Below are positions 36,349-45,199 of a stretch of DNA of 64,000 nt, one piece after another. Within the stretch, counting starts at the first letter, position 1; each line of letters begins with the position of its first letter. The position numbers and the translations under genes were made by a program. Below the pieces are notes generated by a model. That model was not told the DNA's origin. It did no database searches and worked only from the letters and a program-made list of their open reading frames with translations. This DNA comes from an uncultured Bacteroidia bacterium (GTDB taxonomy: Bacteria > Bacteroidota > Bacteroidia > Bacteroidales > UBA932). The DNA is taken from contig CACZZZ010000001.1 in the NCBI GenBank assembly GCA_902785825.1, forward strand, positions 1-64,000, in the 5' to 3' direction.

Positions 36349-37623
36349 ATGAAAAGAATAATTTCAGTATCCGCGTTCTTCCTTCTCCTTTGCGCCTCTT
36401 TGGCCGCTCAGGAAAAGCCCGCTACAATCAAGTTGTACGGTTTTGTCCGTAACTATTTCGCTTTCGATACCCGTGAGAGCGTGTCCGGAACCGAGGACTT
36501 CTTCTACTATGTCCCCAAGGATTATAACATGGTTGACGATGTCGACCTTAACGCGCAGCCTACTTTCCGTTTCGCCGCCCTCACTACCAGGCTTGGTGTT
36601 GACATTAAAGGCTACGAGTTCGATGGGTTCAAGATCGGTGGTAAGATCGAGACCGATTTCTATAGCGGTGTCTCCGGAGTGACCGGAACCGCACAGCTGC
36701 GTCTCCGTCAGGCTTTCGCCACTATCGGTAAAGGTGACTGGCAGGTGACCGCCGGTCAGACCTGGCATCCGATGGCCGCCGACATGCCCGACGTGTTCTC
36801 GCTCAATACGGGAGCTCCTTTCGGACCTTTCTCCCGTACTCCTCAGGTTAAGTTTGACCTGAGCCTCAGCAACGCGCTGTCCTTGACAGCCGCCGCTATT
36901 TGGCAAATGCAGTACACTTCCGCTGGCCCTGCTGGCGCTTCAGCCAATTACATCAAGTATGGCATGACTCCGGAAGCTTACCTTGGACTCAATATCACCG
37001 CTGGTGGTTTTACGGCCAGGGTCGGAGGCGACCTGCTCTCCATCAAACCGCGTTGGAATGACGGTAAGAAGAAGGTCAGCGACCGTATCACGACAATCTC
37101 CCCGTTTATCTATCTCCAGTACAAGAGCGGTTTGTTCTCAGCCAAGCTCAAGACTATCATGGCGCAGGCCGGAGAGCACATGAACCTTAATGGAGGTTAT
37201 GGTATTTGCGAGGTCAAGGAAGACGGTAGCTACAGGTACACTCCCACCCAGAACTCTTCGACTTGGGTCAGCCTTATGTACGGTAAGAAGACCCAGGCTA
37301 TCCTCTTCGGTGGTTTTGTGAAGAACTTCGGTACGATCGAGCAGCTTTATGGCTATAAAAACGGTTACGCTCCCGCGTCCAACCTGTATTTCAGCAAGAA
37401 CAGCTTCTCCAACATGAACATGATGTGGAGAGTTACCCCTACCGTCATCCACAACATCGGCAAGTTCGCCATCGGTCTGGAATATGAGCTTACAAGCATC
37501 CAGTACGGTGACTACAAGACTGTGAATGGTGTCAAGTCTTTGGGTGATTGGGGTCTTGCCCACGATAATCTCCACTGGATCACCAACCATCGTGTCCAGG
37601 GTCTTGTGAAATTCACATTTTAA
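36349..37623 (+). CDS. Outer-membrane beta-barrel porin-like protein, copy 1
   Basis: This 424-residue protein has a signal peptide (ending SLAAQ) and no Cys lipobox. It shows alternating strand patterns throughout, an N-terminal GFVRNYFAFDTRESVSGTED, the motif GQTWHPMAADMPDVFSLNTG, and a C-terminal strand ending in Phe (QGLVKFTF). These are features of porin-like barrels, here of about 16 strands. It is clearly paralogous to the next gene; shared landmarks are FDTR, KIETDFY, GQ-WHPMAAD and LHWITNHRV. It follows the DASS carrier by 10 bp. I do not recognise a named family member. Confidence 0.82.
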   Translation: MKRIISVSAFFLLLCASLAAQEKPATIKLYGFVRNYFAFDTRESVSGTEDFFYYVPKDYNMVDDVDLNAQPTFRFAALTTRLGVDIKGYEFDGFKIGGKIETDFYSGVSGVTGTAQLRLRQAFATIGKGDWQVTAGQTWHPMAADMPDVFSLNTGAPFGPFSRTPQVKFDLSLSNALSLTAAAIWQMQYTSAGPAGASANYIKYGMTPEAYLGLNITAGGFTARVGGDLLSIKPRWNDGKKKVSDRITTISPFIYLQYKSGLFSAKLKTIMAQAGEHMNLNGGYGICEVKEDGSYRYTPTQNSSTWVSLMYGKKTQAILFGGFVKNFGTIEQLYGYKNGYAPASNLYFSKNSFSNMNMMWRVTPTVIHNIGKFAIGLEYELTSIQYGDYKTVNGVKSLGDWGLAHDNLHWITNHRVQGLVKFTF

Positions 37624-37643
37624 ATAACTTAACTACATAGACT

Positions 37644-38972
37644 ATGAAAAAGTCGATTATTTTGCTGATTGCGGCCGCTTCGTTCTTCTGGGCTAGTGAC
37701 AATGTCTTGGCCCAGAAGCGGGTGGCCAGTCATAAGAGCAAGTTCGAGCCTTACGGTTTTTTCCGTACCGCCGCTATTTTCGACACGAGGGACGCGTCTG
37801 CCGGTTCGGAAGACATGTTCTATTTCCGCCCGTTGGACTTCAAATACAATTATCAGGGGCAGGATATCTACGACAACCTTTCGTTGAAGTCCTATGCGAT
37901 CACGACCCGTCTTGGCGTCAATATGTCCGGCTACAAATACGGTTCGATGAAAGTCGATGGTAAGATCGAGACGGATTTCTACCTGATGAACGGCAGCACC
38001 GCTTCACTTAGGTTGCGTCACGCTTACGTCGATATCTTTTGGGACAAGTTAGGCTACATGGAGAGCAGGTTCTCTTTCCGTGTCGGTCAGAGTTGGCATC
38101 CGATGGCAGCGGACCTGCCTTATTGTGTCAACATTGAGACAGGAGCGCCCTTTACGCCGTTCAACTGGAGCCCTCAACTGATGATTGACTACGCTTTCGC
38201 CGGCAAGTGTCACTACACTATAGGCGCCCTCTATCCTATGCAGTTCCTACCGACAGGACCGCAAGGGGAGTCTGAGAATTATGTCAAGTACGGGTTGATT
38301 CCGGAGCTTTACGCTGGGATTTCCTTTACCGGGAAGTATTTCACAGCCAAGGCGGGAACGGATTTTATCTCATTGAGACCGAGATGGCGCACCACCACCA
38401 GGGATTATGTCAGTGATGACTGGTACGACATCGGCACGAGGGTCAAGGATAAGCTCTATATGCTCAGCCCATTCGTATATCTCCAGTTCGAGAAAGGCCT
38501 GTTCAAGATCAACGCCAAGTCCGTGTTCGCGCAGGGCGGAGACCATCTTAGGCTGATGGGCGGCTATGCGATGTATGACTGGCGCGACATCTATGAGTTT
38601 AAGTACACGCCTCTGCGTTCGACGGTTTCCTTCCTTTCCTTCTCAGTGGGAAGGGCCTTGCAGTTTATGTGCATGGGTGGATATATGAGGGCCTTGGGTA
38701 CAGCCCATAACCTGTCCGTTGACGCTAATGGTTATTGCCGCGCTTCCGACATCTATTACTCATCCTTTGGTGATAAGGGTATCGCCCAAATGATACGCGC
38801 CACACCGACCCTGGCCTATAACGCCGGTAAACTGACGGTGGCCGTTGAATACAATTACTCCTCAGTACAGTACGGAACCAACAATCAGTTGGATAATTAC
38901 GCTATTCCTAGGCAGAACCTTCACTGGATCACCAATCACCGTGTGATGGGAGTGGTCAGATTCTCTTTATAG
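37644..38972 (+). CDS. Outer-membrane beta-barrel porin-like protein, copy 2
   Basis: This 442-residue paralogue of the preceding protein has a signal peptide ending NVLAQ. It shares IFDTRDASAGSEDMFY, TTRLGVNMSGYKYGSMKVDGK, RVGQSWHPMAADLPYC, LRPRWRTTTRDYV and the closing LHWITNHRVMGVVRFSL. The C-terminal residue is Leu instead of Phe. It is 20 bp downstream of copy 1 and is the last gene of the transporter operon. It converges on the CE15-like esterase gene with 12 bp between stop codons and no obvious terminator. Confidence 0.82.
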   Translation: MKKSIILLIAAASFFWASDNVLAQKRVASHKSKFEPYGFFRTAAIFDTRDASAGSEDMFYFRPLDFKYNYQGQDIYDNLSLKSYAITTRLGVNMSGYKYGSMKVDGKIETDFYLMNGSTASLRLRHAYVDIFWDKLGYMESRFSFRVGQSWHPMAADLPYCVNIETGAPFTPFNWSPQLMIDYAFAGKCHYTIGALYPMQFLPTGPQGESENYVKYGLIPELYAGISFTGKYFTAKAGTDFISLRPRWRTTTRDYVSDDWYDIGTRVKDKLYMLSPFVYLQFEKGLFKINAKSVFAQGGDHLRLMGGYAMYDWRDIYEFKYTPLRSTVSFLSFSVGRALQFMCMGGYMRALGTAHNLSVDANGYCRASDIYYSSFGDKGIAQMIRATPTLAYNAGKLTVAVEYNYSSVQYGTNNQLDNYAIPRQNLHWITNHRVMGVVRFSL

Positions 38973-38984
38973 AAGTTTTCTGAG

Positions 38985-40220
38985 TTATTTCAGGAAACGG
39001 TCAGCGAAGCTGACAAACTGCTGCCAATCATAGAGGCGGACATTGTGTTCGCCACGGCGGATGTGGTGACCCATTCTGCCGACTACGACAGGATGCTCGA
39101 TCTCCGGCACTTTCCGGTCGGTAATACCCTCATACCCAAAAAGCTTATACACGGAAGCCGCTCCCACGAGGCTGAAATATTCTCCGACAGGATCGGCCCA
39201 GCTGTCCTCGCTGGCGCTCGCCACATACACCGGTCTGGGGGCTATCATCGCTATGAGCTCATGCTGGTCCCAGGGCATTTTCTCCTCGCGGCCATTGTAG
39301 GATTTGTAGTTGTCACAGAACCAGTGAGGGAAATTCCGGTTGATTACCTCCAGGGTCTCACCAAACTTTCTTCTTGCGATGGCCGCTCCGGAACATCCTG
39401 AGTCATTGGATATTACCAATGCGAATCTCTGGTCGGTAGCTCCAGCCCAGAGGGATGTCTTGCCAAGTCTGGAGTGCCCGATCACAGCGACTTTCCTAGC
39501 GTTAACTTCCTTCACGGTCTCGAGATAATCAAGGCATCTTGACAGCCCCCAGGCCCATGCGGAAATGGTCGCCCAAGACTCACCATCCCTGGGCTTGTCG
39601 CCGTCCATCAGTTTGTGAACCCCGTTGTGGAACCCGTCGTGGAAGTCCGGATCAACATCATTGTAGCAGAAAGTCGCGACAGCATATCCATGTTTGAGGA
39701 TATATTCATATTCCCAGCGATGCCCATTGGTGTTTCTCGGTTCGACCTGATAACCAGGGGCGTATGTCGCAAGCTTGTCCTCTGTCGGCATGAGAACGGC
39801 AGGATCAGTGGTGGTGGCGTGATTACCTTTGAAATTGGCCCCCAGAAAAGCCGGGACCGGGCCTTTGCGGTCGTTGGGGATGTACATCAACAAGGTGAGG
39901 TAATATTTCTCCTCCTTGTCAAAGCTGAGCTTGATCTGTCGCCTGGTGGCCAGACCACCGAAAGCGTCCGCGCTTTCCTCAAGGATAGTCGCATGCAGGT
40001 CCGGAGCTTTCCCAGGCTCCCTTCCGAACATTTGTGAGCGTAACATCTCCATTAACTCTGGCCGGCGCTCCTTGATCCATTGGCGTTTTGACCGGACAAC
40101 CCTTCCGTCCTCCATCTTTAGAGGATCCGGAAGCTCATAAGGATCAGTTGGTTGCGCATTGGCGACTAACGAGAGCGACGCTATTAGCGCGGTTGCTATC
40201 AGTTTCAGTGTGTTTCTCAT
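38985..40220 (-). CDS. Secreted CE15-like glucuronoyl/acyl esterase (alpha/beta hydrolase)
   Basis: This 411-residue protein has a signal peptide ending VANAQ. The nucleophile elbow is GHSRLGKTSLWAGA, as in bacterial carbohydrate esterase family 15. The NDSGCSGAAIARRKFGE segment is conserved. Acid candidates lie in SASEDSWADPVGEYFS, and the catalytic His is in RMGHHIRRGEHNV. CE15 enzymes cut ester links between lignin and glucuronoxylan, or pectin-like uronic esters. No xylanase neighbours are present here, so the substrate is open. It is the last gene of the run that starts at guaA, 10 bp after the BACON-LRR lipoprotein. Confidence 0.87.
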   Translation of the reverse strand: MRNTLKLIATALIASLSLVANAQPTDPYELPDPLKMEDGRVVRSKRQWIKERRPELMEMLRSQMFGREPGKAPDLHATILEESADAFGGLATRRQIKLSFDKEEKYYLTLLMYIPNDRKGPVPAFLGANFKGNHATTTDPAVLMPTEDKLATYAPGYQVEPRNTNGHRWEYEYILKHGYAVATFCYNDVDPDFHDGFHNGVHKLMDGDKPRDGESWATISAWAWGLSRCLDYLETVKEVNARKVAVIGHSRLGKTSLWAGATDQRFALVISNDSGCSGAAIARRKFGETLEVINRNFPHWFCDNYKSYNGREEKMPWDQHELIAMIAPRPVYVASASEDSWADPVGEYFSLVGAASVYKLFGYEGITDRKVPEIEHPVVVGRMGHHIRRGEHNVRLYDWQQFVSFADRFLK

Positions 40221-40230
40221 GGCTATAATA

Positions 40231-41562
40231 TTATTTGTAGATAATCGTTATATCGCTTCCAACGTTTGTCTCGAAGTCTGTTTTCAGGTTTTTCGGGATC
40301 ATCATGTATTTCAGTGAACCTGTCCCGAAGTAGAAATTGACGCTTTCCAGATGGGCACTTTGGCTAAGATCAAGACATTGTATCCCGTCGAAGTCTCGCA
40401 GTTCAAGTGAGCGGAGTTGCGGGAGAGGACCCCAGTTCTGCTCTTTTTCGAAATGAGCGTTCCCGATTTTGATATTTCTCAGTCCTTCGCAACCTTTCAG
40501 GACGAGATCCTTGAGTGTGACATCATCGCTGGATACTGGGTTGACAAGAGTCAATTCCTGTAGGCCGGGATTGTCCTTAAAAACGGCTTTTTCCAGTTTG
40601 AATCCCAAACCGAAATCAACTTTTTGCAGCTGGGGACAATTCGTTATCTCTATGGTTGATATGCTGGAATGGTAATACAAATCGACCCCGAAGTCCAGGA
40701 CCGTCAATGACTGATGTCCATTGATCTTCAATGAGCGAGATGTATTGAACGCGTAGTAAGGCTCATATATGTACAAAGAATTCAGCCTTGGGATGCACTC
40801 GAAACCTTCCAGTTCTGTGATTGGGCTAATCATGTCGGAGAGATCCAGTGTCAGTGAGGTAAGCCCGGAAAGATCGTTCTTTGAAAGGATTCCGTCTCCG
40901 TCCGCATCGTACCGGCTCAGAAGATAATCGTACAAGGCAGGGTCTTTGAATCCATCACCCTGTGTGACACGAATTTCCCGGGACATCCCGTTATTCGTGT
41001 TGAGGCGTATGATACCGGTCCTGCTCAGAAGGGATAGGTGTTCCCCGAATCTCAACTTCAAGGTATTGTCGGTTATCGTTTCCAATTCGAGCCAATCGTC
41101 CATGGATTTCGCGGTTATTGGCTGGTCGCAATGGAACGGAATCTCCAGATGGGTTGTCTCTCCACCAACCTTGTACTGATCTTTCTCAAGTACAAGACCC
41201 TTCGTGGCATGATTCTGAGAGACTCGGACCACGGCCCTCTCTCCTGAATCCGAGATTATTCTCACATCGCATGATCTCTCGAGGCCATCATTCCTGACCG
41301 CCGTGATAATGACACTGGTACCGATTGATGATGTCGGACCTCCCGAGGATGGTACAATGACGCACCAGGGATCCACGCATTCCGCTTTCCAGGGTGCAGG
41401 GGAGGTTACGGTTATGGGGACTTTCGTCTCAGCCGCCTCAGCCTCAATGGTTTCCGTGGATATGGAGAAAGGCACGACGATGTCTTTCTCACCCTCGCAA
41501 GAGGAGAATACCGCGATAAGTACTGCTGAAAGGACAGCTATTCTATTTGACTTTGATTCCAT
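40231..41562 (-). CDS. BACON-domain lipoprotein with leucine-rich region
   Basis: This 443-residue lipoprotein (lipobox VFSSC, Cys22) has two BACON-type Ig-like domains (about 30-115, containing PAPWKAECVDPWCVIVP, and about 120-205, containing SMDDWLELETI). An EF-hand/dockerin-like loop, DADGDGILSKNDL, lies near 220. The C-terminal half is an irregular leucine-rich region (about 230-440) of the kind LKDLVLKGCEGLRNIKIGN. It is probably surface-exposed and involved in binding. It overlaps the upstream gene by 20 bp. The specific ligand is unknown. A calcium role for the loop is inference from the D-D-D spacing. Confidence 0.8.
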   Translation of the reverse strand: MESKSNRIAVLSAVLIAVFSSCEGEKDIVVPFSISTETIEAEAAETKVPITVTSPAPWKAECVDPWCVIVPSSGGPTSSIGTSVIITAVRNDGLERSCDVRIISDSGERAVVRVSQNHATKGLVLEKDQYKVGGETTHLEIPFHCDQPITAKSMDDWLELETITDNTLKLRFGEHLSLLSRTGIIRLNTNNGMSREIRVTQGDGFKDPALYDYLLSRYDADGDGILSKNDLSGLTSLTLDLSDMISPITELEGFECIPRLNSLYIYEPYYAFNTSRSLKINGHQSLTVLDFGVDLYYHSSISTIEITNCPQLQKVDFGLGFKLEKAVFKDNPGLQELTLVNPVSSDDVTLKDLVLKGCEGLRNIKIGNAHFEKEQNWGPLPQLRSLELRDFDGIQCLDLSQSAHLESVNFYFGTGSLKYMMIPKNLKTDFETNVGSDITIIYK

Positions 41563-42508
41563 TCCTCGTGAAAGATAAACCTATTGACGCGTTAAACGTG
41601 GGGATGAATATTCCCTTTGATGAGTTAAAGACCTGGTCAGCGAAGAGACTAACCTGTAGCCAGTGGCGATACCGAGCCTTGCCTGATGAATGGAAGAGGT
41701 ATTTCTCCCGTAAAAGATAGTCAAACCGGATACCTTCAGTTAATGATATCCCTCCGGATGGATTCGGTTTGAAGTAATACTTTTTGGATCCGGCGAGGCC
41801 GAACAGGCTGAGCCGATTGTGATTCCCTTGCAGAAGGACATATCCGGGACCGGCGTTCCATCCGAAAAAGAATAAATCCCCGAGATACGTTCCATGCCCA
41901 AAAGAGGCTCCAGCGTCAAAATACAACCTGCCTTTATTGATCTCCACGCCAGTGGAGACGGCCTGGAAAAACCGGCAGAGGCGTGACATGTCTCCAGCAG
42001 GTATAGAACCCGCGAAATACACGAATCCTCCGAAACCATATTCAGAGATACTGAGAGGGATGCTGGTAATATCGAAGGAATCCTTACCAGGTGGCGTGAC
42101 AGTAATGCCTTCCTTGAGCCAGGCGGACGCCCATCTGTTCAACTCTTTCATCGGGATAGAGATGGACAGGAGCGTGTCCCTCATCTTCCTGCCTATAATT
42201 TCGGCTTGATCGAAATAATCCTGCTGGTTGGCAAGAGCGGCATCCGTGACCATGGCACTTCCTACCCAGGAGTTCTCTGGATTTGAAATTGTTTGAATGT
42301 CAATATACTTATAGACAGTTTTCCCGATTTTGACCTTTGAGACCCCATTAGTCCACGACACGGAAAGGGATGGCTTCGTGTCAGGAGTGTCAGCCATTTT
42401 GAAGTCCTTCCATTTCAAGGGACCTTCTGACCAATATCTGATGTTTTGCCCATAAGATAGGCTGGACATGACCAAGGCCAGGATAATTATTATAGTTCTT
42501 CTCATCAT
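41543..42508 (-). CDS. Exported protein of unknown function, probable outer-membrane or surface protein
   Basis: The 321-residue reading from the ATG at 42508 overlaps the upstream stop codon (ATGATG over TGA), so translation is probably coupled. A signal peptide ends near LSYGQ. The first half is mixed (IRYWSEGPLKWKDFKM, DYFDQAEIIGRKMRDTLLS) and recalls DUF922-like secreted peptidase-related domains, but I see no HExxH. The second half (from about 190) has amphipathic strands (LYFDAGASFGHGTYLGDLFFF, FNASIGLSFTRNGIKVK) suggesting a small barrel. Function unknown. Confidence 0.7.
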   Translation of the reverse strand: MMRRTIIIILALVMSSLSYGQNIRYWSEGPLKWKDFKMADTPDTKPSLSVSWTNGVSKVKIGKTVYKYIDIQTISNPENSWVGSAMVTDAALANQQDYFDQAEIIGRKMRDTLLSISIPMKELNRWASAWLKEGITVTPPGKDSFDITSIPLSISEYGFGGFVYFAGSIPAGDMSRLCRFFQAVSTGVEINKGRLYFDAGASFGHGTYLGDLFFFGWNAGPGYVLLQGNHNRLSLFGLAGSKKYYFKPNPSGGISLTEGIRFDYLLREKYLFHSSGKARYRHWLQVSLFADQVFNSSKGIFIPTFNASIGLSFTRNGIKVK

Positions 42509-42984
42509 TTTGTCCGGTTTGTCCATTGGCATGTGACTGTATGTATCCTTTGCATAATCCTGCCGGTATCATAGATTTCCTGGACCTGGTTTGTGGAAAT
42601 CTTGACTGTTCCTCCATTTATCGATGCTTCAGACACTTCCTCTTGATCAAGGCTATTTGAGACATCAAAGACGAACATTCCCAATGCCGAGTTCCAACTT
42701 AGAGGTAGAACCAGCTTTCTGTACTCAAATCCTCCACGGTAGTCCGTGTCGGGAAAAACACAGTCAAAAAACCACTTTCCGTCGGATGAGTAAATTTCCG
42801 CGGAAAGCACTTCTTCCGGAGAGAGGCGGGATACATTCACATCGTTCCCGTCACATTTGAAAGAAGTCAGGATATACTTGCCGGAAGCTTGTTCCATCAT
42901 GTTTTCCTTTATCGCGCTCTCTATGCAGCCGGATAAGGAAAGACAACAGGCAAAAGCAGACAGGATGATTGATAGTTTATTCAT
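42505..42984 (-). CDS. Small lipoprotein of unknown function
   Basis: This 159-residue protein starts at the ATG at 42984; a TTG two codons upstream is less likely. Its lipoprotein signal ends in LSLSGC (Cys20). The mature part has a predicted beta-rich core with SGKYILTSFKCDG, EIYSSDGKWFFDCVFPD and a late VKISTNQVQEIYD, a pattern like small lipocalin/DUF-type lipoproteins, but no family is recognised. It begins 12 bp after guaA stops and overlaps the next gene by 4 bp. Confidence 0.72.
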   Translation of the reverse strand: MNKLSIILSAFACCLSLSGCIESAIKENMMEQASGKYILTSFKCDGNDVNVSRLSPEEVLSAEIYSSDGKWFFDCVFPDTDYRGGFEYRKLVLPLSWNSALGMFVFDVSNSLDQEEVSEASINGGTVKISTNQVQEIYDTGRIMQRIHTVTCQWTNRTK

Positions 42985-42996
42985 AATCAATAATTT

Positions 42997-44580
42997 CTAT
43001 TCCCACTCTATGGTTGCCGGTGGTTTGGAGGAGATGTCATAGACGACGCGGTTTACCCCCTTGACCTTGTTGATGATCTCGTTGGAGACGTCGGCGAGGA
43101 AGTCGTAGGGGAAGTGGAACCAATCGGCTGTCATCGCGTCGGTCGAGACCACCGCCCTGAGGGCCACGGGGTTCTCGTAGGTTCTCTCGTCGCCCATCAC
43201 TCCCACGCTCTTGACCGGCAAAAGGATCACACCAGCCTGCCAGATGGCGTCATACAGGTTCTTTGCTTCTGTCCTGGGGTCTGAGGCGGAAGGAAGGTGA
43301 AGGGAAGAACAGTCATAATTCCGGAGACCTTTGATGAATATGTCGTCAGCTTCCCGGAGCACGTCGAGTTTCTCTTTCGTTATGTCTCCGACAATCCTTA
43401 CTCCGAGGGAAGGCCCCGGGAAAGGATGTCTCCCGATCAGTTCCTCTTTTATTCCGAGAGCCCGGCCTACCCGCCGGACCTCATCCTTGAAAAGCATCCT
43501 GAGTGGCTCCACGATCTTAAGATTCATTTTCTCGGGGAGTCCGCCGACGTTGTGATGTGATTTTATCTTGGATGCGATGCCTTCGATTCCGGCTGATTCG
43601 ATCACGTCCGGGTATATCGTGCCTTGGGCGAGCCAGCGGGCGCCTTCGATCTTGCTGGCGTATTTGCCGAATGTCTCCACGAAGAGCCTGCCGATAATCT
43701 TCCGTTTGGCCTCGGGCTCCGAGACTCCGGCGAGCTCCCGGAGGAAATCCTCGGAAGCGTCCGCTCCAATGACGTTGAGGTTCATGTCGCGGTACGACGC
43801 GAGCACATCCTCATATTCGTTCTTCCTCAAAAGTCCGTTATTGACGAAAATGCAGGTAAGATTGTGCCCTATCGCCTTGTTTAGCAGCACTCCGGCGACC
43901 GTCGAGTCCACACCGCCGCTAAGACCCAGGATCACCTTGTCATCCCCGATCCGCTCTTTCAGAGCTGCCACTGATGTCTCAATAAAAGATGCCGGTGTCC
44001 AGTCTCCCTCGCATCCGCAGATCCTGAAAGCGAAGTTACCGAGTATCTTGGAGCCTTCAGTGGTGTGGAACACTTCTGGATGGAACTGCACGGCGTAAGT
44101 CGGCTCTTCTTCGAAAGCGTATGCTGCGTTCGTGACACTTTCGGTCGAGGCGATCACTTTGGCTCCATGGGGGAGAGAGGAAATCGTGTCGCCATGGGAC
44201 ATCCAGACTTGAGTGCGGGAGGACAGGCCTTGAAGCAGAAGCGATTCAGGATCAGAAATATCAAGCATGGCCCTGCCATATTCCCTCGCCAAGGATCCCT
44301 CAACCTTTCCACCGAACTTATGGGCAAGATACTGGGCGCCGTAGCAAATGCCCAGAAGGGGATATTTGCCCTTAATTCCGCTCAGGTCAATCTGTGGGGC
44401 GTTGGCGTCCCTGACAGAACACGGGCTGCCTGAGAGGATCACTCCTTTGACGGTATCATCAAGCGCTGGGACTTTATTGAAGGGGAAGATTTCGCAATAG
44501 ACGTTCAGTTCTCGTAATCGGCGGCCAATCAGTTGAGTGACCTGTGAGCCGAAATCAAGGATGATGATTTTCTCTGTCAT
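42997..44580 (-). CDS. guaA: GMP synthase (glutamine-hydrolysing)
   Basis: This 527-residue enzyme converts XMP to GMP with glutamine and ATP. The class I glutaminase domain is N-terminal ([21 protein letters not shown]; nucleophile Cys in [12 protein letters not shown]; His and Glu in [10 protein letters not shown]). The ATP pyrophosphatase domain starts near 205 with the P-loop [16 protein letters not shown]. The C-terminal dimerisation domain ends in the family tail KPPATIEWE. All catalytic residues are present. The downstream four genes encode secreted proteins with no known tie to purines, yet the spacing (12 bp) suggests readthrough. A -7 box lies at 44602-44609. Confidence 0.96.
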   Translation of the reverse strand: MTEKIIILDFGSQVTQLIGRRLRELNVYCEIFPFNKVPALDDTVKGVILSGSPCSVRDANAPQIDLSGIKGKYPLLGICYGAQYLAHKFGGKVEGSLAREYGRAMLDISDPESLLLQGLSSRTQVWMSHGDTISSLPHGAKVIASTESVTNAAYAFEEEPTYAVQFHPEVFHTTEGSKILGNFAFRICGCEGDWTPASFIETSVAALKERIGDDKVILGLSGGVDSTVAGVLLNKAIGHNLTCIFVNNGLLRKNEYEDVLASYRDMNLNVIGADASEDFLRELAGVSEPEAKRKIIGRLFVETFGKYASKIEGARWLAQGTIYPDVIESAGIEGIASKIKSHHNVGGLPEKMNLKIVEPLRMLFKDEVRRVGRALGIKEELIGRHPFPGPSLGVRIVGDITKEKLDVLREADDIFIKGLRNYDCSSLHLPSASDPRTEAKNLYDAIWQAGVILLPVKSVGVMGDERTYENPVALRAVVSTDAMTADWFHFPYDFLADVSNEIINKVKGVNRVVYDISSKPPATIEWE

Positions 44581-44601
44581 TTCGATAGTTCGTTTCCTTC
44601 A

Positions 44602-44609
44602 CAAAATTA
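44602..44609 (-). promoter_or_regulatory. guaA promoter -7 box
   Basis: On the minus strand TAATTTTG matches TAnnTTTG, about 20 bp before the guaA start codon. Confidence 0.6.
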
Positions 44610-44645
44610 GCATAAAAACACAAGACTAAAAAAAATTGCTGAACA

Positions 44646-44701
44646 TGAATATAAATTGAAAATATATTCATATCTTTGCGCTCGAAATGAATAATTATTG
44701 A
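44646..44701 (+). promoter_or_regulatory. Three ARG-box-like operators around the argR promoter
   Basis: Three sites fit the ArgR box core TGAATWWWWATTCA with one mismatch each: 44646-44659, 44657-44670 and 44688-44701. The first two are offset by 11 bp, about one helical turn. The third lies downstream of the -7 box. ArgR bound here would block transcription of its own gene and the whole arginine operon. Confidence 0.65.
44671..44678 (+). promoter_or_regulatory. Arginine operon promoter -7 box
   Basis: TATCTTTG is a perfect TAnnTTTG match, wedged between ARG-box-like sites 2 and 3. The leader before the GTG start of argR is about 22 nt. Confidence 0.7.
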
Positions 44702-44704
44702 GTT

Positions 44705-45178
44705 GTGAATAGCAAACGCGAGAGACATAAGATTATTAAGGAAATCGTTGGTAATGGAAAGGTTTCGAGCCAGGAAGAGCTAGCCGCGATTCTTGAGAAT
44801 AAGGGTATCCAGGTGGCTCAGGCGACGCTTTCCCGCGACATCAGGGATCTTGGGATCACCAAGCGCCATGATGCCGGTGGCTATTATTACAGCCTTCCGG
44901 GGTTGGCTTTGAGGCCATCCGGTCGCAGGATACCCGATGCTTTCGGGAGTGTTTCCAGCCTGGAATTCACAGGATCTCTTGCTGTTTTGAAAACCATGCC
45001 CGGCCACGCCAACATGATAGCGGCGGTTATCGACGCCAATTCCCTCCCTGAGGTTTCCGGCACCATCGCTGGAGATGACACCATCCTTCTCGCGATGCGC
45101 GAGGGAGTTTCCAGGGAAGATCTTGTCGGGTCACTGGAAGGCCTGTTCCCGGGACTTGAGTCCAAGAGATTGAATTGA
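44705..45178 (+). CDS. argR: Arginine repressor ArgR
   Basis: This 157-residue regulator has an N-terminal winged helix (about 1-70, with SSQEELAAILENKGIQVAQATLSRDIRDLGI) and a C-terminal arginine-binding oligomerisation domain containing GHANMIAAVIDANSLPEVSGTIAGDDTILL. The GDD segment contacts arginine in the family. The start is a GTG; no in-frame ATG is available upstream. It leads the biosynthetic operon it presumably represses, with operators overlapping its promoter. Confidence 0.93.
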   Translation: MNSKRERHKIIKEIVGNGKVSSQEELAAILENKGIQVAQATLSRDIRDLGITKRHDAGGYYYSLPGLALRPSGRRIPDAFGSVSSLEFTGSLAVLKTMPGHANMIAAVIDANSLPEVSGTIAGDDTILLAMREGVSREDLVGSLEGLFPGLESKRLN

Positions 45179-45199
45179 CAGTAATATAAAAAAATACAA

